Shown here in pieces: positions 1 through 8,809 of a DNA stretch of 64,000 nucleotides. The notes below the pieces were generated by a model. It was given only the letters and a program-made list of their open reading frames with translations. It was not told where the DNA came from and did no database searches. The position numbers and the translations under genes were made by a program. The DNA is taken from NCBI GenBank assembly GCA_002101905.1, contig LQPU01000062.1:1-64000 (forward strand), written 5' to 3'. The stretch comes from Mycobacterium shimoidei (GTDB taxonomy: Bacteria; Actinomycetota; Actinomycetes; Mycobacteriales; Mycobacteriaceae). Positions within the stretch are counted from its first letter, which is position 1, and every line of letters starts with the position of its first letter.

Positions 1-814
1 CGTCGATGAGCACGTGTGGCGGCACACCCGCAAAGGCGACAAGTACGTCACGGTGATCATCGACTTGACCGCCGTGCGCGAAGGGAACGGCACGGCGCGG
101 CTGCTCGACATGGTCGAAGGACGCTCCAAACAGGCCTTCCAACAATGGCTCGCCGACCGGCCACAACAATGGCGCGATCATGTGGAAGTGGTTGCCATGG
201 ACGGATTTAGCGGATTCAAGACCGCCACCAGCGACGAACTCCCCGAGGCGGTCGCGGTGATGGATCCCTTCCATGTGGTCCGGTTGGCCGGCGACGCCCT
301 CGATGAGTGCCGACGCCGGGTGCAGCTGGACACCTGCGGGCACCGGGGCCGCAAAACCGACCCGCTCTACGCATCCCGGCGCACCCTGCACACCGGCGCC
401 GACCTGCTCACCGACAAACAGAAAACCCGACTCGATGCTCTGTTCGCCGCCGACGCCCATGTCGAGGTCGAAGCCACCTGGACGATCTACCAGCGCACCG
501 TGGCCGCCTACCGCGAACCCGACCGGACCAAGGGCCGCGCGATGATGCAGGCCGTGATCGACACGCTCAGCAACGGGGTTCCCAAAGCCCTGCACGAGCT
601 CATCACGCTCGGGCGCACACTAAAGAAACGCGCCGCCGACATCCTGGCCTACTTCGACAGGCCCGGAACCTCCAACGGCCCAACCGAAGCGATCAACGGC
701 CGACTCGAGCACCTGCGCGGCTCCGCCCTCGGATTTCGCAATCTCACCCACTACATCGCACGGTCTCTACTGGAAACCGGTGGATTCAGACCCCGACTAC
801 ACCCTCAATCATGA
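1..814 (+). CDS. ISL3-family transposase, C-terminal part (5' end outside window)
   Basis: The frame is open from the first base (VDEHVWRHTRKGD...), so the gene starts upstream and only about 270 C-terminal residues are present. ISL3-family DDE transposases cut and join IS ends. Visible family landmarks are the DEH motif with an Asp at the window edge, a second acidic motif (VMDPFHVV, near base 260), and the Glu-containing NGPTEAINGRLE near base 680, followed by GFRNLTHYI. The stop codon lies inside the right terminal inverted repeat, as is common for compact IS elements. No frameshift is seen in the part present, so the element could be active. The assignment to ISL3 is confident; the exact IS name is not known. 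Confidence 0.9.
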   Translation, partial: VDEHVWRHTRKGDKYVTVIIDLTAVREGNGTARLLDMVEGRSKQAFQQWLADRPQQWRDHVEVVAMDGFSGFKTATSDELPEAVAVMDPFHVVRLAGDALDECRRRVQLDTCGHRGRKTDPLYASRRTLHTGADLLTDKQKTRLDALFAADAHVEVEATWTIYQRTVAAYREPDRTKGRAMMQAVIDTLSNGVPKALHELITLGRTLKKRAADILAYFDRPGTSNGPTEAINGRLEHLRGSALGFRNLTHYIARSLLETGGFRPRLHPQS

Positions 815-1610
815 AGAGCCAACAAACCTTCCGTATTCTCCACCGGAACGTCGCCGAAGTGTCCCATGGCGGTTGGTCGTCGCCCTTGCCGCCCTCGCGC
901 TCATGCCGCTGTTTTCGCTGTTGCCGCCCGCTTTAAAGCACCCTGCCCCGCCTTGGCTGCCACCCGCGAACGCCATCGGCCCGGGCATCGGCATCGACGT
1001 CCGGGACGACTCCAGCGAGATCACTTGCACAGCAGGTTTTTTGGTGCGCGATAGTGCCGGCCACAGCGCGCTTCTCACCGCCGGTCATTGCAACCGTCCG
1101 GGCGGACCCAGCCAAGTGACGATCAACTATGCGAAGACACGCTCCGCTAAGAGGATCGGTACCTTCAGCCAAACCATCAAGGGGGATGACGTTTGGCAGG
1201 ACCACGACATCGCGCTCATCGAGCTGGCCAATGTTGACATCCCGTTGGTTTCGGGTATCGCCGGCCATGCCGTCAGCGGTGTGAGCAGCGAAGTGAGGGT
1301 CGGCGAGCAGCTGTGTCATGTCGGCATTCGCACACGGACTCCCGCGTGCGGACCCGTCGTCGTAAGCGACGCGAACAAGGTGGCGTTCGAGGCGTCGAGC
1401 GAATGCGGTGACTCGGGCGGACCGGTCTACTCCATTCGTCCTGACGGCAGCGCCAACGCGGTCGCGGTGCACGTCGCAGGATCCGACGCGGACGACTCCG
1501 AACCGAGCTGCCAGACCGCACACCGATTTTCGATCGCTGAACCGATCAAACCGTGGCTGGACAAGTGGAATCTCACGCTGGTAACCACACCGGCGAGGGC
1601 GAAGCCGTAG
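780..1610 (+). CDS. Secreted trypsin-like serine protease, start altered by IS insertion
   Basis: A chymotrypsin-fold (S1-like) protease. The catalytic triad is visible as His in LLTAGHC, Asp in DHDIALIEL and Ser in CGDSGGP; pairs of Cys may form disulfides. An N-terminal hydrophobic stretch (VVALAALALMPLFSLLPP) ending near ANA looks like a signal peptide or anchor. The longest frame opens with a GTG inside the IS, so the first 13-14 codons are IS sequence; the first chromosomal codons follow base 820. An internal ATG at 903 would cut into the hydrophobic segment. The native start was therefore probably displaced by the insertion, and expression now depends on the IS end or on an internal start. 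A strong hairpin follows the stop. Its substrate is unknown; proximity to ESX-4 may be chance. Confidence 0.75.
   Translation: MDSDPDYTLNHEEPTNLPYSPPERRRSVPWRLVVALAALALMPLFSLLPPALKHPAPPWLPPANAIGPGIGIDVRDDSSEITCTAGFLVRDSAGHSALLTAGHCNRPGGPSQVTINYAKTRSAKRIGTFSQTIKGDDVWQDHDIALIELANVDIPLVSGIAGHAVSGVSSEVRVGEQLCHVGIRTRTPACGPVVVSDANKVAFEASSECGDSGGPVYSIRPDGSANAVAVHVAGSDADDSEPSCQTAHRFSIAEPIKPWLDKWNLTLVTTPARAKP
799..820 (+). repeat. Right terminal inverted repeat of the ISL3-type element
   Basis: The reverse complement of this stretch begins GGCTCTTCATGATTGAGG, the GGCTCTTC...-type terminus known for ISL3 elements of actinobacteria. It ends the IS at 820. The next eight bases (821-828, AACAAACC) are the predicted target-site duplication, because ISL3 elements usually duplicate 8 bp; the left copy is outside the window. 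The end position is inferred from the motif, not from a comparison of both ends. Confidence 0.75.
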
Positions 1611-1622
1611 TCATCGGCGTGA

Positions 1623-1667
1623 CTGCGCGGTCCCGGCGGTCTCTCCCCTCCCGCCGGGACCGCGCAG
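1623..1667. terminator. Strong hairpin between convergent genes, likely bidirectional terminator
   Basis: Perfect 17-bp inverted repeat (arms 1623-1639 and 1651-1667, 11-nt pyrimidine-rich loop) between the protease stop and the esxT stop, which converge here. There is no clear U-run, which is usual for mycobacterial terminators. Function as a terminator for both genes is inferred from position. Confidence 0.75.
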
Positions 1668-1681
1668 AGCTTATACCCGCT

Positions 1682-1978
1682 TTAGCGCGCCCATATTCCT
1701 GCCGCTCGGTGATCGGTGTCGGCCACATCCTGCGCCCCGTCTCGCACGGCGTGGCCCAGCTCGACCAGGATTTCGTTGAGCGCGCTCGCCGCCTGATGCC
1801 ACTTGAGCTGTTCAGCGCGGTACGCAGTGCCGGCTTCGCGCGTCCACATGTCCTGCAAAGGCGCCACCTGAGACCTCAATTCCTCCAGTGCGGCGTTGAA
1901 GCGCGCGGACGTGGTGTGTATCTCCTGGCGAACCGCGTATTCGATTTCGCCGAAGTTGTACGAGAGCACCTGGTCCAT
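1682..1978 (-). CDS. esxT: ESX-4 WXG100-like secreted protein EsxT
   Basis: 98 residues from the start MDQVLSYNFGEIEY, close in length and sequence to M. tuberculosis EsxT (Rv3444c) as remembered. WXG100 proteins are helical hairpins exported as heterodimers by type VII secretion systems; the partner is EsxU. The turn reads MWTREAG, so the third position of the WXG motif is Arg. The start at 1978 is chosen because it lies four bases after the esxU stop and leaves the family length; longer upstream extensions give unlikely Arg/Pro-rich sequence. It is the last gene of the minus-strand run eccC4, Rv3446c-like, esxU, esxT. Confidence 0.92.
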   Translation of the reverse strand: MDQVLSYNFGEIEYAVRQEIHTTSARFNAALEELRSQVAPLQDMWTREAGTAYRAEQLKWHQAASALNEILVELGHAVRDGAQDVADTDHRAAGIWAR

Positions 1979-1982
1979 GGGC

Positions 1983-2342
1983 CTACAGCTTCCCGCCGGC
2001 CGCAGCGACCCGATGCGCATGGTTGTCGGCCGCATCCCGCAGGGTCGCCTCGTTGTAGCGGATGGTCTCGGCGATGCCGTGCAGAGCACGGTGCAACCTC
2101 ATCGACTCGGCATGCCAGCGATCCACTACTTCCTTGAAGCGGGCGGCCGCGACACCGCCCCATACCGACGGCGGCACGCTACTCATCCGCCCGATGAAAG
2201 ACTGCAGCATCGCCCGGATTTCTTCGTTACGTGCGTCGGTGGTCGCCGCGACGGAGCGCATCAGCTCCAAGTCGGTAGTCAGTGTGTTGGTCACATTGGG
2301 TATGACTGCGGTCGACGCCGTTTGGTTCCCACTAGCCATCAT
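1983..2342 (-). CDS. esxU: ESX-4 WXG100 protein EsxU
   Basis: 119 residues with the WXG motif in PPSVWGGVAAARF, and the helices LELMRSVAATTDARNEEIRA and LHRALHGIAETIRYNEA on either side. It matches Rv3445c (EsxU), which pairs with EsxT. The start codon overlaps the stop of the upstream gene by four bases (ATGA), indicating translational coupling. The N-terminus (MMASGNQTASTAVIPNVTNT) is about 14 residues longer than remembered for the M. tuberculosis protein, so initiation a little further inside is possible. Confidence 0.92.
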   Translation of the reverse strand: MMASGNQTASTAVIPNVTNTLTTDLELMRSVAATTDARNEEIRAMLQSFIGRMSSVPPSVWGGVAAARFKEVVDRWHAESMRLHRALHGIAETIRYNEATLRDAADNHAHRVAAAGGKL

Positions 2343-3529
2343 CCGATGGCATGCGCCGAGCGCACAGCCAGCTCACACGCATCGTGCACGGCGTCATCGG
2401 CACCGGTGCGGCTTTGACATCCGATCGCGATCCGAACCGCCTTGTCGACGATCACGGCCCAGCGGATGTCGTGTCCCGCGCGCACCTCACGGTAGGTGAC
2501 CGCCGGCCGTCCGGCGCTGGATCCCGCCGGGTTGAAATCGACGAAGACGTTCGCCGGCTCGGCATCGATCGCCTGCTTCAGCGGCTCGGCGGCGCCCGCC
2601 AGCGTCGACGACCCGGCCGGAGACTGTGTCACGTGCAGTGCCAGCTGCGGATCCGACGGCGAGGTGACCTGAACCCGCGCCGAGCCGGGTCCGGATGTCA
2701 CCCGCTGTATCGACCAATCGGCTGGAACCTCGACTGCGACATGGCCTTCCACCAGGAAGGTCGTCGCCATCACGCTCTCGGGAGCAGCTCGCCTGTCCAA
2801 GGCGCTCAGCCCGAGCAAGGTTGCGATCAACGCGACGATCATGACGAGCGCCCAACGCCAACGGCGGACGGGCCGAGCAGGCGCTTCAACGGGCTCGGAA
2901 ACTTGTTGGACGGCACAGGCCTTCATTGCCAGCCGCTGCAGCCGGGCATCGTCGACCTGCACGATCGTTATCCCGTTGATTGCAGCCAAGCCGTCGACGA
3001 TCATCTTCGCCAGTGCGTCGGCTCCAGCCACTGAACGCGGCGCGTCGATGACGACCGTTGCCGACGAGGCGATATCGGCGATCATGCGCACCACCGCGTC
3101 GGTGACTCGCTGAGGGTCCCCGCGGCGTGGTTCGGCCTGTAGCCCATGATGATCCACGGCCACTAAGCGTTGGGCGATCTCTACCACCACGGTATCCCCC
3201 GGTGCCGCCTGGGCGAGAAGCCACGACCGCGGCCGCATCACAACGTGGTCGCCCAAAGTTCGTGCCGCACTGCGGACCACGGCGATGCGCGTCGGAGCCC
3301 ACCACGTGGGGTGGACAACAGTCAGGTTGTCGCAATCTACACAATCCAGCGAGCCCAGCACTGAACACCAAAGCGAGTCAACGGACGTCGGAAGGTCGTC
3401 AACCAGAACCACAGGATCATCGATGCCTTCCAGCGCATCCGTCGCCATTTCGGCATCGACAGCGGTCCCGCAACGTAATTCGCGGATCAAGCCGGGCCCG
3501 ACCTCGATCACGCCGCGGCAGCCGATCAC
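2339..3529 (-). CDS. Type VII secretion-associated protein, Rv3446c-like
   Basis: 396 residues. The N-terminal two-thirds is soluble and of unknown fold (VVLVDDLPTSVDSLW, VVVEIAQRLVAVDHHG). A single membrane segment, WRWALVMIVALIATLLGLSAL, sits near residues 222-242, and a C-terminal domain of about 150 residues follows, probably extracytoplasmic. This matches the T7SS-associated family found only in ESX-4-type loci (Rv3446c). It overlaps eccC4 and esxU by four bases on each side, so all four genes form one translationally coupled operon. Its molecular role is not known. Confidence 0.88.
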   Translation of the reverse strand: MIGCRGVIEVGPGLIRELRCGTAVDAEMATDALEGIDDPVVLVDDLPTSVDSLWCSVLGSLDCVDCDNLTVVHPTWWAPTRIAVVRSAARTLGDHVVMRPRSWLLAQAAPGDTVVVEIAQRLVAVDHHGLQAEPRRGDPQRVTDAVVRMIADIASSATVVIDAPRSVAGADALAKMIVDGLAAINGITIVQVDDARLQRLAMKACAVQQVSEPVEAPARPVRRWRWALVMIVALIATLLGLSALDRRAAPESVMATTFLVEGHVAVEVPADWSIQRVTSGPGSARVQVTSPSDPQLALHVTQSPAGSSTLAGAAEPLKQAIDAEPANVFVDFNPAGSSAGRPAVTYREVRAGHDIRWAVIVDKAVRIAIGCQSRTGADDAVHDACELAVRSAHAIG

Positions 3530-6500
3530 GGCGGACTCCAGCCCACCTGCACCAGCTGCCGATCGTTTCGGGCGATCAAGGTGCCGCGACCCACCGGCAG
3601 CGGCGACGGGCGGACCGACCCGATCAGCGGCCCCTCGTCCGGGCTGGCGCTCATCATCAGTCCCATGCAGCCCAGATCGCGCAACTCGGCCAGCAGCGGC
3701 TCATACATCGCGCGGGCCGCCCCACTGGCACGCCGCGCCACCACCAGGTGCAGCCCCAAATCCCTGGCATGCGGCACATATTCGAGCATCGGCGACAGCG
3801 GGCTTCCGCCAGCCGCGGTGACCAGGTCGTAGTCGTCGACGACGACATACAGCTCCGGGCCTGACCACCATGACCGGGCACGTAGCTGCGTCTGGGTGAC
3901 TTGTACTGGCGGCATCCGGCGGTGCAACGAGTCGAGCAGCGTCGGCAAAACCGTGCCGAGCGTGGCCGGCGACATGGCGTAGCCACCAAGGTGTTCGGAC
4001 TCGACAACGCCGAGCAGCGCGCGCCGCAAATCGACGATGAACAACTGCGCTTGCGCCGCAGTCGTGGTCCGAACAATCTCACGGCACAAAACGCGCAGTG
4101 CGCCGGTCTTGCCGCAGCCGCTGTCACCGAGGATCAGCAGATGCTGGTGCGCGTCGAAGTCGACGGCTACCGGGTTGAGCTGACGCTCCTCCACACCCAG
4201 CAGAACACGGTTGCGCAGCTCGCCACCCGCCGAGTCGACCACGGTGTCATGGTCGACATGAGTTGGTAGTACCGGTATTCCAGGTGCGCATGTGGGGCCG
4301 TGGCGGTGACGCAGCATCTCAGCCAACTCCACAGCGTTGAGCCCGGGCAGCGCGATCAGCATGTGGTGGCCGTCGCGGGACAGCCCGCGACCGGGCTTAC
4401 CCTCAGGCACCTGCGCGGCCTGCCGCCGATCCAGTTCGGAATCGGCCGGATCGCCCAGCCGCAACTCGATGCGGGTGCCCAGCTGATCTTTCAGCGCGGG
4501 CCGAAGCTCCGCCCAGCGCGATGCCGACACCACCACATGCGCACCGAACGAAAGCCCCCGCGCCGCGAGAGCGGTGATCGAGGCTTCGAATCCGTCGAAA
4601 TCATTGCGCAGCGTGGCCCACCCGTCGATCACCAAGAACACGTCGCCATACCGGTCACATACGGGATCGCGCTGCGCCATCATCCGCCGGTATTGCGCCA
4701 TTGAATCAATGCCGCGATCGCGAAAGAGCGCCTCGCGCGAAGCGACGAGCGCTTCCAGCTCGGCGATCGCGCGACCGACCAATTCTGGCTCTGCCCGGCC
4801 GGCTACCGCGCCGACATGCGGCAATGACCGCAGCGACGTCAACGCGCCGCCACCGAAGTCCAAGCAATAGCACTGCACCCGGCCCGGATCGTGGGTGAGC
4901 GCCAGGGCGGTGATCAGTGTGCGCAACGTCGTCGTCTTACCCGATTGGGGCCCTCCGACGACACCGACATTGCCCGCCGATCCGGACAGCTCGACGACGA
5001 GCGGTGTACGGCGCTGCTCGAAGGGACGATCGACAATGCCGATCGGAACCGTCAGGTCGGCGGCTTCGGCGCCGAGCAGACTGTCCAATCGCGGAGCGGG
5101 TCCAAGCGGCGGCAGCCATATCTCATGCGCCGACGGTCCGTGTCCCGACAACCGATCCACGACGGTCTGTACGACGCTGTCGCTGGCGCCGTCGTCCTCG
5201 GGAGGATTTCTGACGGGGCCTACCGGCTCGGCGGTGAACGGCTGAACGCGGTCGGGGCCGGTGACGCCGGTGGCAAGCGCGATTGGGGGGCAGCGCCTGG
5301 CAACGTATGCGCCCTGGAAGCGAATGGGGTCCGCGGTGGCCGTGCGCAGATATCCGGTACCCGGCGTATTCGGTAGTTCGTAGGCATCAGAAGTTCCCAG
5401 TGCAATGCGCGATTCGTGGGCGGACAACGTTTTCAAACAGATGCGGTAGGACAGATGAGATTCCAGTCCACGCAGCCTGCCTTCATCGAGACGCTGGCTG
5501 GCCAACAGCAGATGCATGCCCAATGAGCGGCCAAGCCGGCCGATGGCCATGAAGACGTCCGCGAAATCCGGATGCTGGCTGAGCAATTCGGAGAATTCGT
5601 CCACGATGATGAACAGCGCGGGAAGCGGTGCGAGCCGTGCTCCGGCTTGCCGCCGCTGCCGATACGCGGCGACACTCTGCAAATTGCCGGCTGCTCTGAG
5701 TAGCTGCTGACGGCGGTTCATCTCACCGGTCAGCGCGTCACGCATCCGGGCAACCAACGGTGCTTCCTCGGACAGGTTGGTGATGACGGCAGCCACATGC
5801 GGAACTTTTTCGAGTCCGAGAAACGTTGCGCCGCCCTTGAAGTCGATCAGCGCCAAGTTGAGAACTTCCGGTGAATGCCGGACCATCATGCTCAGGGCGA
5901 TGCTGCGCAGCAGCTCCGACTTGCCCGATCCGGTCGCGCCCACACAAAGACCATGCGGCCCCATGCCGTGTTGAGCGGCTTCCTTGATGTCGAGTTCCAG
6001 CGGCGTGCCGGATTCCGTCAGTCCGATCGGCACCCGGAGCACATCACGCCCGATCACGTTGTGCCACAATGCTGTCGGTGTGAACGTCGCCAGGTCGGCG
6101 ATGCCGACCAGCTCCTGCCACACTGGGCTGCCAGAGTGCGGTTCCGGCCCGCCGGACTCTTCGGCGTGGAAGGCGGCCAGCCGACGCGCACATACCAGCG
6201 CCGTGGCCGAATCCATCCGGTCAGGCTGGGCGACGACTTCGTCGTCGACGACCACCTGTTCAGCACTGACCCGCAGCCGCACACCCGCGCGGAGCGCGCG
6301 CTCGTCGCACCCTGTTTGCAGGATCGTCAGCCCGGCGAGCCCGTGCTTGGCCATGATCTGCTCGGTGCCGTCGACCACATCGCCGTCGATAACGAACACC
6401 AGGTGCGGGGCGCGGCGGAGCAGTTGGGCGGCCAGCGCGGTCTCGGCAGCCGCCAGCGTCGGATAGACCATCCGGGCGGAACCGACGTCATCGACGGCGC

Positions 6501-7326
6501 TCGGATGCTGATTGTGCGGCAACCATTTCAGCCAGTCCCACTGGCTTCGGGAACGTTCGCCGATCACTGCGACGATCAGCAGTCTGCTCGGGCTGTGCAA
6601 GACGGCGAGTTGGCAGATCATGGCGCGGAGCAGTTCGCGCGCGTGGGCTTTTTGGCCCGCGACCGTCACGGCGATCCCGCCCAGATCGAGGGGAACCGGC
6701 ACGTCGGTAAGCGTTGAATACGCTTGCAGGAAACGCTCTAACGCCGTCGTGGTCACCGGGTCGGAATGCTTCGGCCCCATCGGCGGAGGCACCAGACGTG
6801 TTGCCAGAGGCTGCTTGCCCACACCGATGCGTACCTGGCAGAAATCGGTGTCGGCCGATCGGCGTTCCCACATCCGGCTGCTGCCCACGAGGGTCCAAAG
6901 CGAGACGGGATCGGGGTGACACCAAAACAGTGACGTGCGCTGCGCTGCGGCAGTCTTGACGACGGTGCGGCGCAGATCGCTGAGATGGTCGAGGTAATCC
7001 GCCCGCCCGGTGTTCAGGTCACCGGTGCTCCGGTCACGTCCGGCGACGGCCGTCACCCCCGACGAGACAAGCATCAGCAGCGGGAACGCCACGAACATCG
7101 GGTTCCGCGTCATGCCCGACCGGGAGTAGCAGAGCACCACCATCATGGTCGCGACTACCGCGGCCATCACCACCGGAACCATCCGGGTCAGCAAGCCGGC
7201 CCGGGCTCGCCGCTCAACTTCCGGTGGCGCGGCGATCAGGACGTCCGCGGTGTCGAATCGGGGTGAGGCCAGCCGCGGTGCCGGCGTGAAAGCTGCGGTT
7301 GCCGAAGCGTCCTCACCCGTGTCCAT
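3526..7326 (-). CDS. eccC4: ESX-4 secretion ATPase EccC4 (FtsK/SpoIIIE family)
   Basis: Motor ATPase of the ESX-4 membrane complex, which recognises Esx substrates. Counting from MDTGEDASAT, two membrane segments lie at about 46-68 and 76-96, followed by a DUF domain and three FtsK-like nucleotide-binding domains. Walker A motifs are GATGSGKS (463-470), GGPQSGKTT (791-799) and GDSGCGKTG (1067-1075). NBD1 has a full Walker B (IIVDEF, catalytic Glu577). In NBD2 the equivalent is IDGW (901-902) and in NBD3 VDDY (1164-1165), so only NBD1 keeps the Glu, the usual EccC pattern. The start at 7326 gives 1266 residues; an in-frame start at 7401 would add 25 residues but crowds the divergent eccD4 promoter. 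Confidence 0.95.
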   Translation of the reverse strand: MDTGEDASATAAFTPAPRLASPRFDTADVLIAAPPEVERRARAGLLTRMVPVVMAAVVATMMVVLCYSRSGMTRNPMFVAFPLLMLVSSGVTAVAGRDRSTGDLNTGRADYLDHLSDLRRTVVKTAAAQRTSLFWCHPDPVSLWTLVGSSRMWERRSADTDFCQVRIGVGKQPLATRLVPPPMGPKHSDPVTTTALERFLQAYSTLTDVPVPLDLGGIAVTVAGQKAHARELLRAMICQLAVLHSPSRLLIVAVIGERSRSQWDWLKWLPHNQHPSAVDDVGSARMVYPTLAAAETALAAQLLRRAPHLVFVIDGDVVDGTEQIMAKHGLAGLTILQTGCDERALRAGVRLRVSAEQVVVDDEVVAQPDRMDSATALVCARRLAAFHAEESGGPEPHSGSPVWQELVGIADLATFTPTALWHNVIGRDVLRVPIGLTESGTPLELDIKEAAQHGMGPHGLCVGATGSGKSELLRSIALSMMVRHSPEVLNLALIDFKGGATFLGLEKVPHVAAVITNLSEEAPLVARMRDALTGEMNRRQQLLRAAGNLQSVAAYRQRRQAGARLAPLPALFIIVDEFSELLSQHPDFADVFMAIGRLGRSLGMHLLLASQRLDEGRLRGLESHLSYRICLKTLSAHESRIALGTSDAYELPNTPGTGYLRTATADPIRFQGAYVARRCPPIALATGVTGPDRVQPFTAEPVGPVRNPPEDDGASDSVVQTVVDRLSGHGPSAHEIWLPPLGPAPRLDSLLGAEAADLTVPIGIVDRPFEQRRTPLVVELSGSAGNVGVVGGPQSGKTTTLRTLITALALTHDPGRVQCYCLDFGGGALTSLRSLPHVGAVAGRAEPELVGRAIAELEALVASREALFRDRGIDSMAQYRRMMAQRDPVCDRYGDVFLVIDGWATLRNDFDGFEASITALAARGLSFGAHVVVSASRWAELRPALKDQLGTRIELRLGDPADSELDRRQAAQVPEGKPGRGLSRDGHHMLIALPGLNAVELAEMLRHRHGPTCAPGIPVLPTHVDHDTVVDSAGGELRNRVLLGVEERQLNPVAVDFDAHQHLLILGDSGCGKTGALRVLCREIVRTTTAAQAQLFIVDLRRALLGVVESEHLGGYAMSPATLGTVLPTLLDSLHRRMPPVQVTQTQLRARSWWSGPELYVVVDDYDLVTAAGGSPLSPMLEYVPHARDLGLHLVVARRASGAARAMYEPLLAELRDLGCMGLMMSASPDEGPLIGSVRPSPLPVGRGTLIARNDRQLVQVGWSPP

Positions 7327-7435
7327 CGGCCTCCCCCGAGTTGCGACTGCACGGTAGGTGCCGGGGTGATTCGCCCGCAAGCCGGCTGTGGATGGGGGCA
7401 CACACGGTGACGACCGATCTGGTTAGCGTGGTCGC

Positions 7436-8809
7436 GTGCCAGCGGCATGCCTACGCAGAGTGTCGGTACACGCCGACGACGTTCAAGTTGATCTGGCTCT
7501 CCCGGCCGGAGTCGCTGTCGCCTCCTTGCTGCCGTCGATCGCTGATCTTTTGGGCGTCCGAGACGGTCACAACGATGACCGGGTGGCAGCGCGCTACCAG
7601 CTGTCTCGACCCGGCGAGGCGGCTCTTGATACGTCGAAGACATTGGCGCAGCATGGGATTCGTGACGGATCGCTTTTGCTTTTCAGCAAAGCATCGACTG
7701 AGATACCGTTACCGTCATTCCACGATCCCGCCGAAGCCGTGTCGATCTCACTGGCCGCGTCGGCGCGGCCGCCCACCAAGCGCACCGCGCGGCTGAGTAG
7801 CTGCCTGGCGGCGGGCTGGCTGAGCGGGATCGGCGCCCTGACGGTGATTCGAACCGTATTCCCGACCAACGATGGCGACCAACACGGTGCGGTGGCCGGT
7901 GTCGTCGCCGCCGCCGGGTGCATCGCTCTGGTGGCCGCCGTGATAGCGGAACGCGGATTTCGCGACCGACTGGCCGGGCTCACGTTGGGTCTGCAGGCGA
8001 CCGGATTGATGGCCCTTGCGGGGTTGGTAGCGGTCCCGGGCAGTCCCGGTGCGCCGAACGCGTTGCTCGCCTCGACCGCGGCCGCGGTCACCGCGGTGCT
8101 AGTGCTGCATGGAGTCTCCTCTGCCGCAACGCTGTTCAGGACACTCGCCTGCTTCGCGGGCTTCGCCGCACTCGCGGCGCTGGCGGTGTTGGTGACCGGT
8201 CAGCCGTTATCGGCGATCGGCGGCATCTGCGTGGTGATTTCGCTGGCATTGTTGGAGATGTCGGCGCGGTTGTCGGTCTTGCTGACCGGATTGTCGCCGA
8301 AGCTGAGCGGCGACCAAGGACCTAAGCCCTGTCAAGGCAACGCAATTCGCGCCGACAGCTGGCTTTCCAGCATGACGGCCGCATTCGCCGCGTCAGCGAT
8401 GCTCGGCGGCATCGGAGTCGCTCTCACCGCTTGGCGCGCTGGCGGATCGGGCGTGGTCGGCATTGTTTTCGCCGCGCTGACCGGTGCGCTGCTACTCGCG
8501 CGGGCGCGCTCGCACAACGACATGGCCAGAGTCCTGATGCTCACCGCGGCCGGCACTGTGCTGGTGAGTGCCAGTTTCGCTGCCGTGGCGACCGCCTGCT
8601 CCGACCACGTACTCTGGGTCGTCCCGGCCGCGGTGATGCTGCCCGCCGCACCGTTCGGCCTGCAGCTTCTGGCCCCAGTAGTGAGACTCTCCCCCGTTGG
8701 GCAGCGCAACGCGAGGCTGCTCGAGTATCTCGGGTGGGCGATCCTGGTGCCGCTGGCCTGCTGGATCTGCGGCTGGTATGGCGCCGCCCGGGCCTGGCGC
8801 CTGCCATGA
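7436..8809 (+). CDS. eccD4: ESX-4 membrane channel component EccD4
   Basis: 457 residues: an N-terminal ubiquitin-like domain (VSVHADDVQVDLALPAGVAV..., about 1-90) that binds the cytoplasmic part of EccC, then about eleven hydrophobic membrane segments from residue 120 to the end. EccD forms the bulk of the inner-membrane pore in ESX complexes. The GTG start at 7436 agrees with the family start. It is divergent from eccC4 across a 109-bp gap that must hold both promoters, and overlaps mycP4 by ATGA. No EccE, EspG, PE or PPE gene is present, typical of the minimal ESX-4 type. Confidence 0.94.
   Translation: MPAACLRRVSVHADDVQVDLALPAGVAVASLLPSIADLLGVRDGHNDDRVAARYQLSRPGEAALDTSKTLAQHGIRDGSLLLFSKASTEIPLPSFHDPAEAVSISLAASARPPTKRTARLSSCLAAGWLSGIGALTVIRTVFPTNDGDQHGAVAGVVAAAGCIALVAAVIAERGFRDRLAGLTLGLQATGLMALAGLVAVPGSPGAPNALLASTAAAVTAVLVLHGVSSAATLFRTLACFAGFAALAALAVLVTGQPLSAIGGICVVISLALLEMSARLSVLLTGLSPKLSGDQGPKPCQGNAIRADSWLSSMTAAFAASAMLGGIGVALTAWRAGGSGVVGIVFAALTGALLLARARSHNDMARVLMLTAAGTVLVSASFAAVATACSDHVLWVVPAAVMLPAAPFGLQLLAPVVRLSPVGQRNARLLEYLGWAILVPLACWICGWYGAARAWRLP

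Noticed and set aside
7327..7401. 25-codon N-terminal extension of EccC4
   Set aside because: It has no family support and leaves only 34 bp for two divergent promoters.
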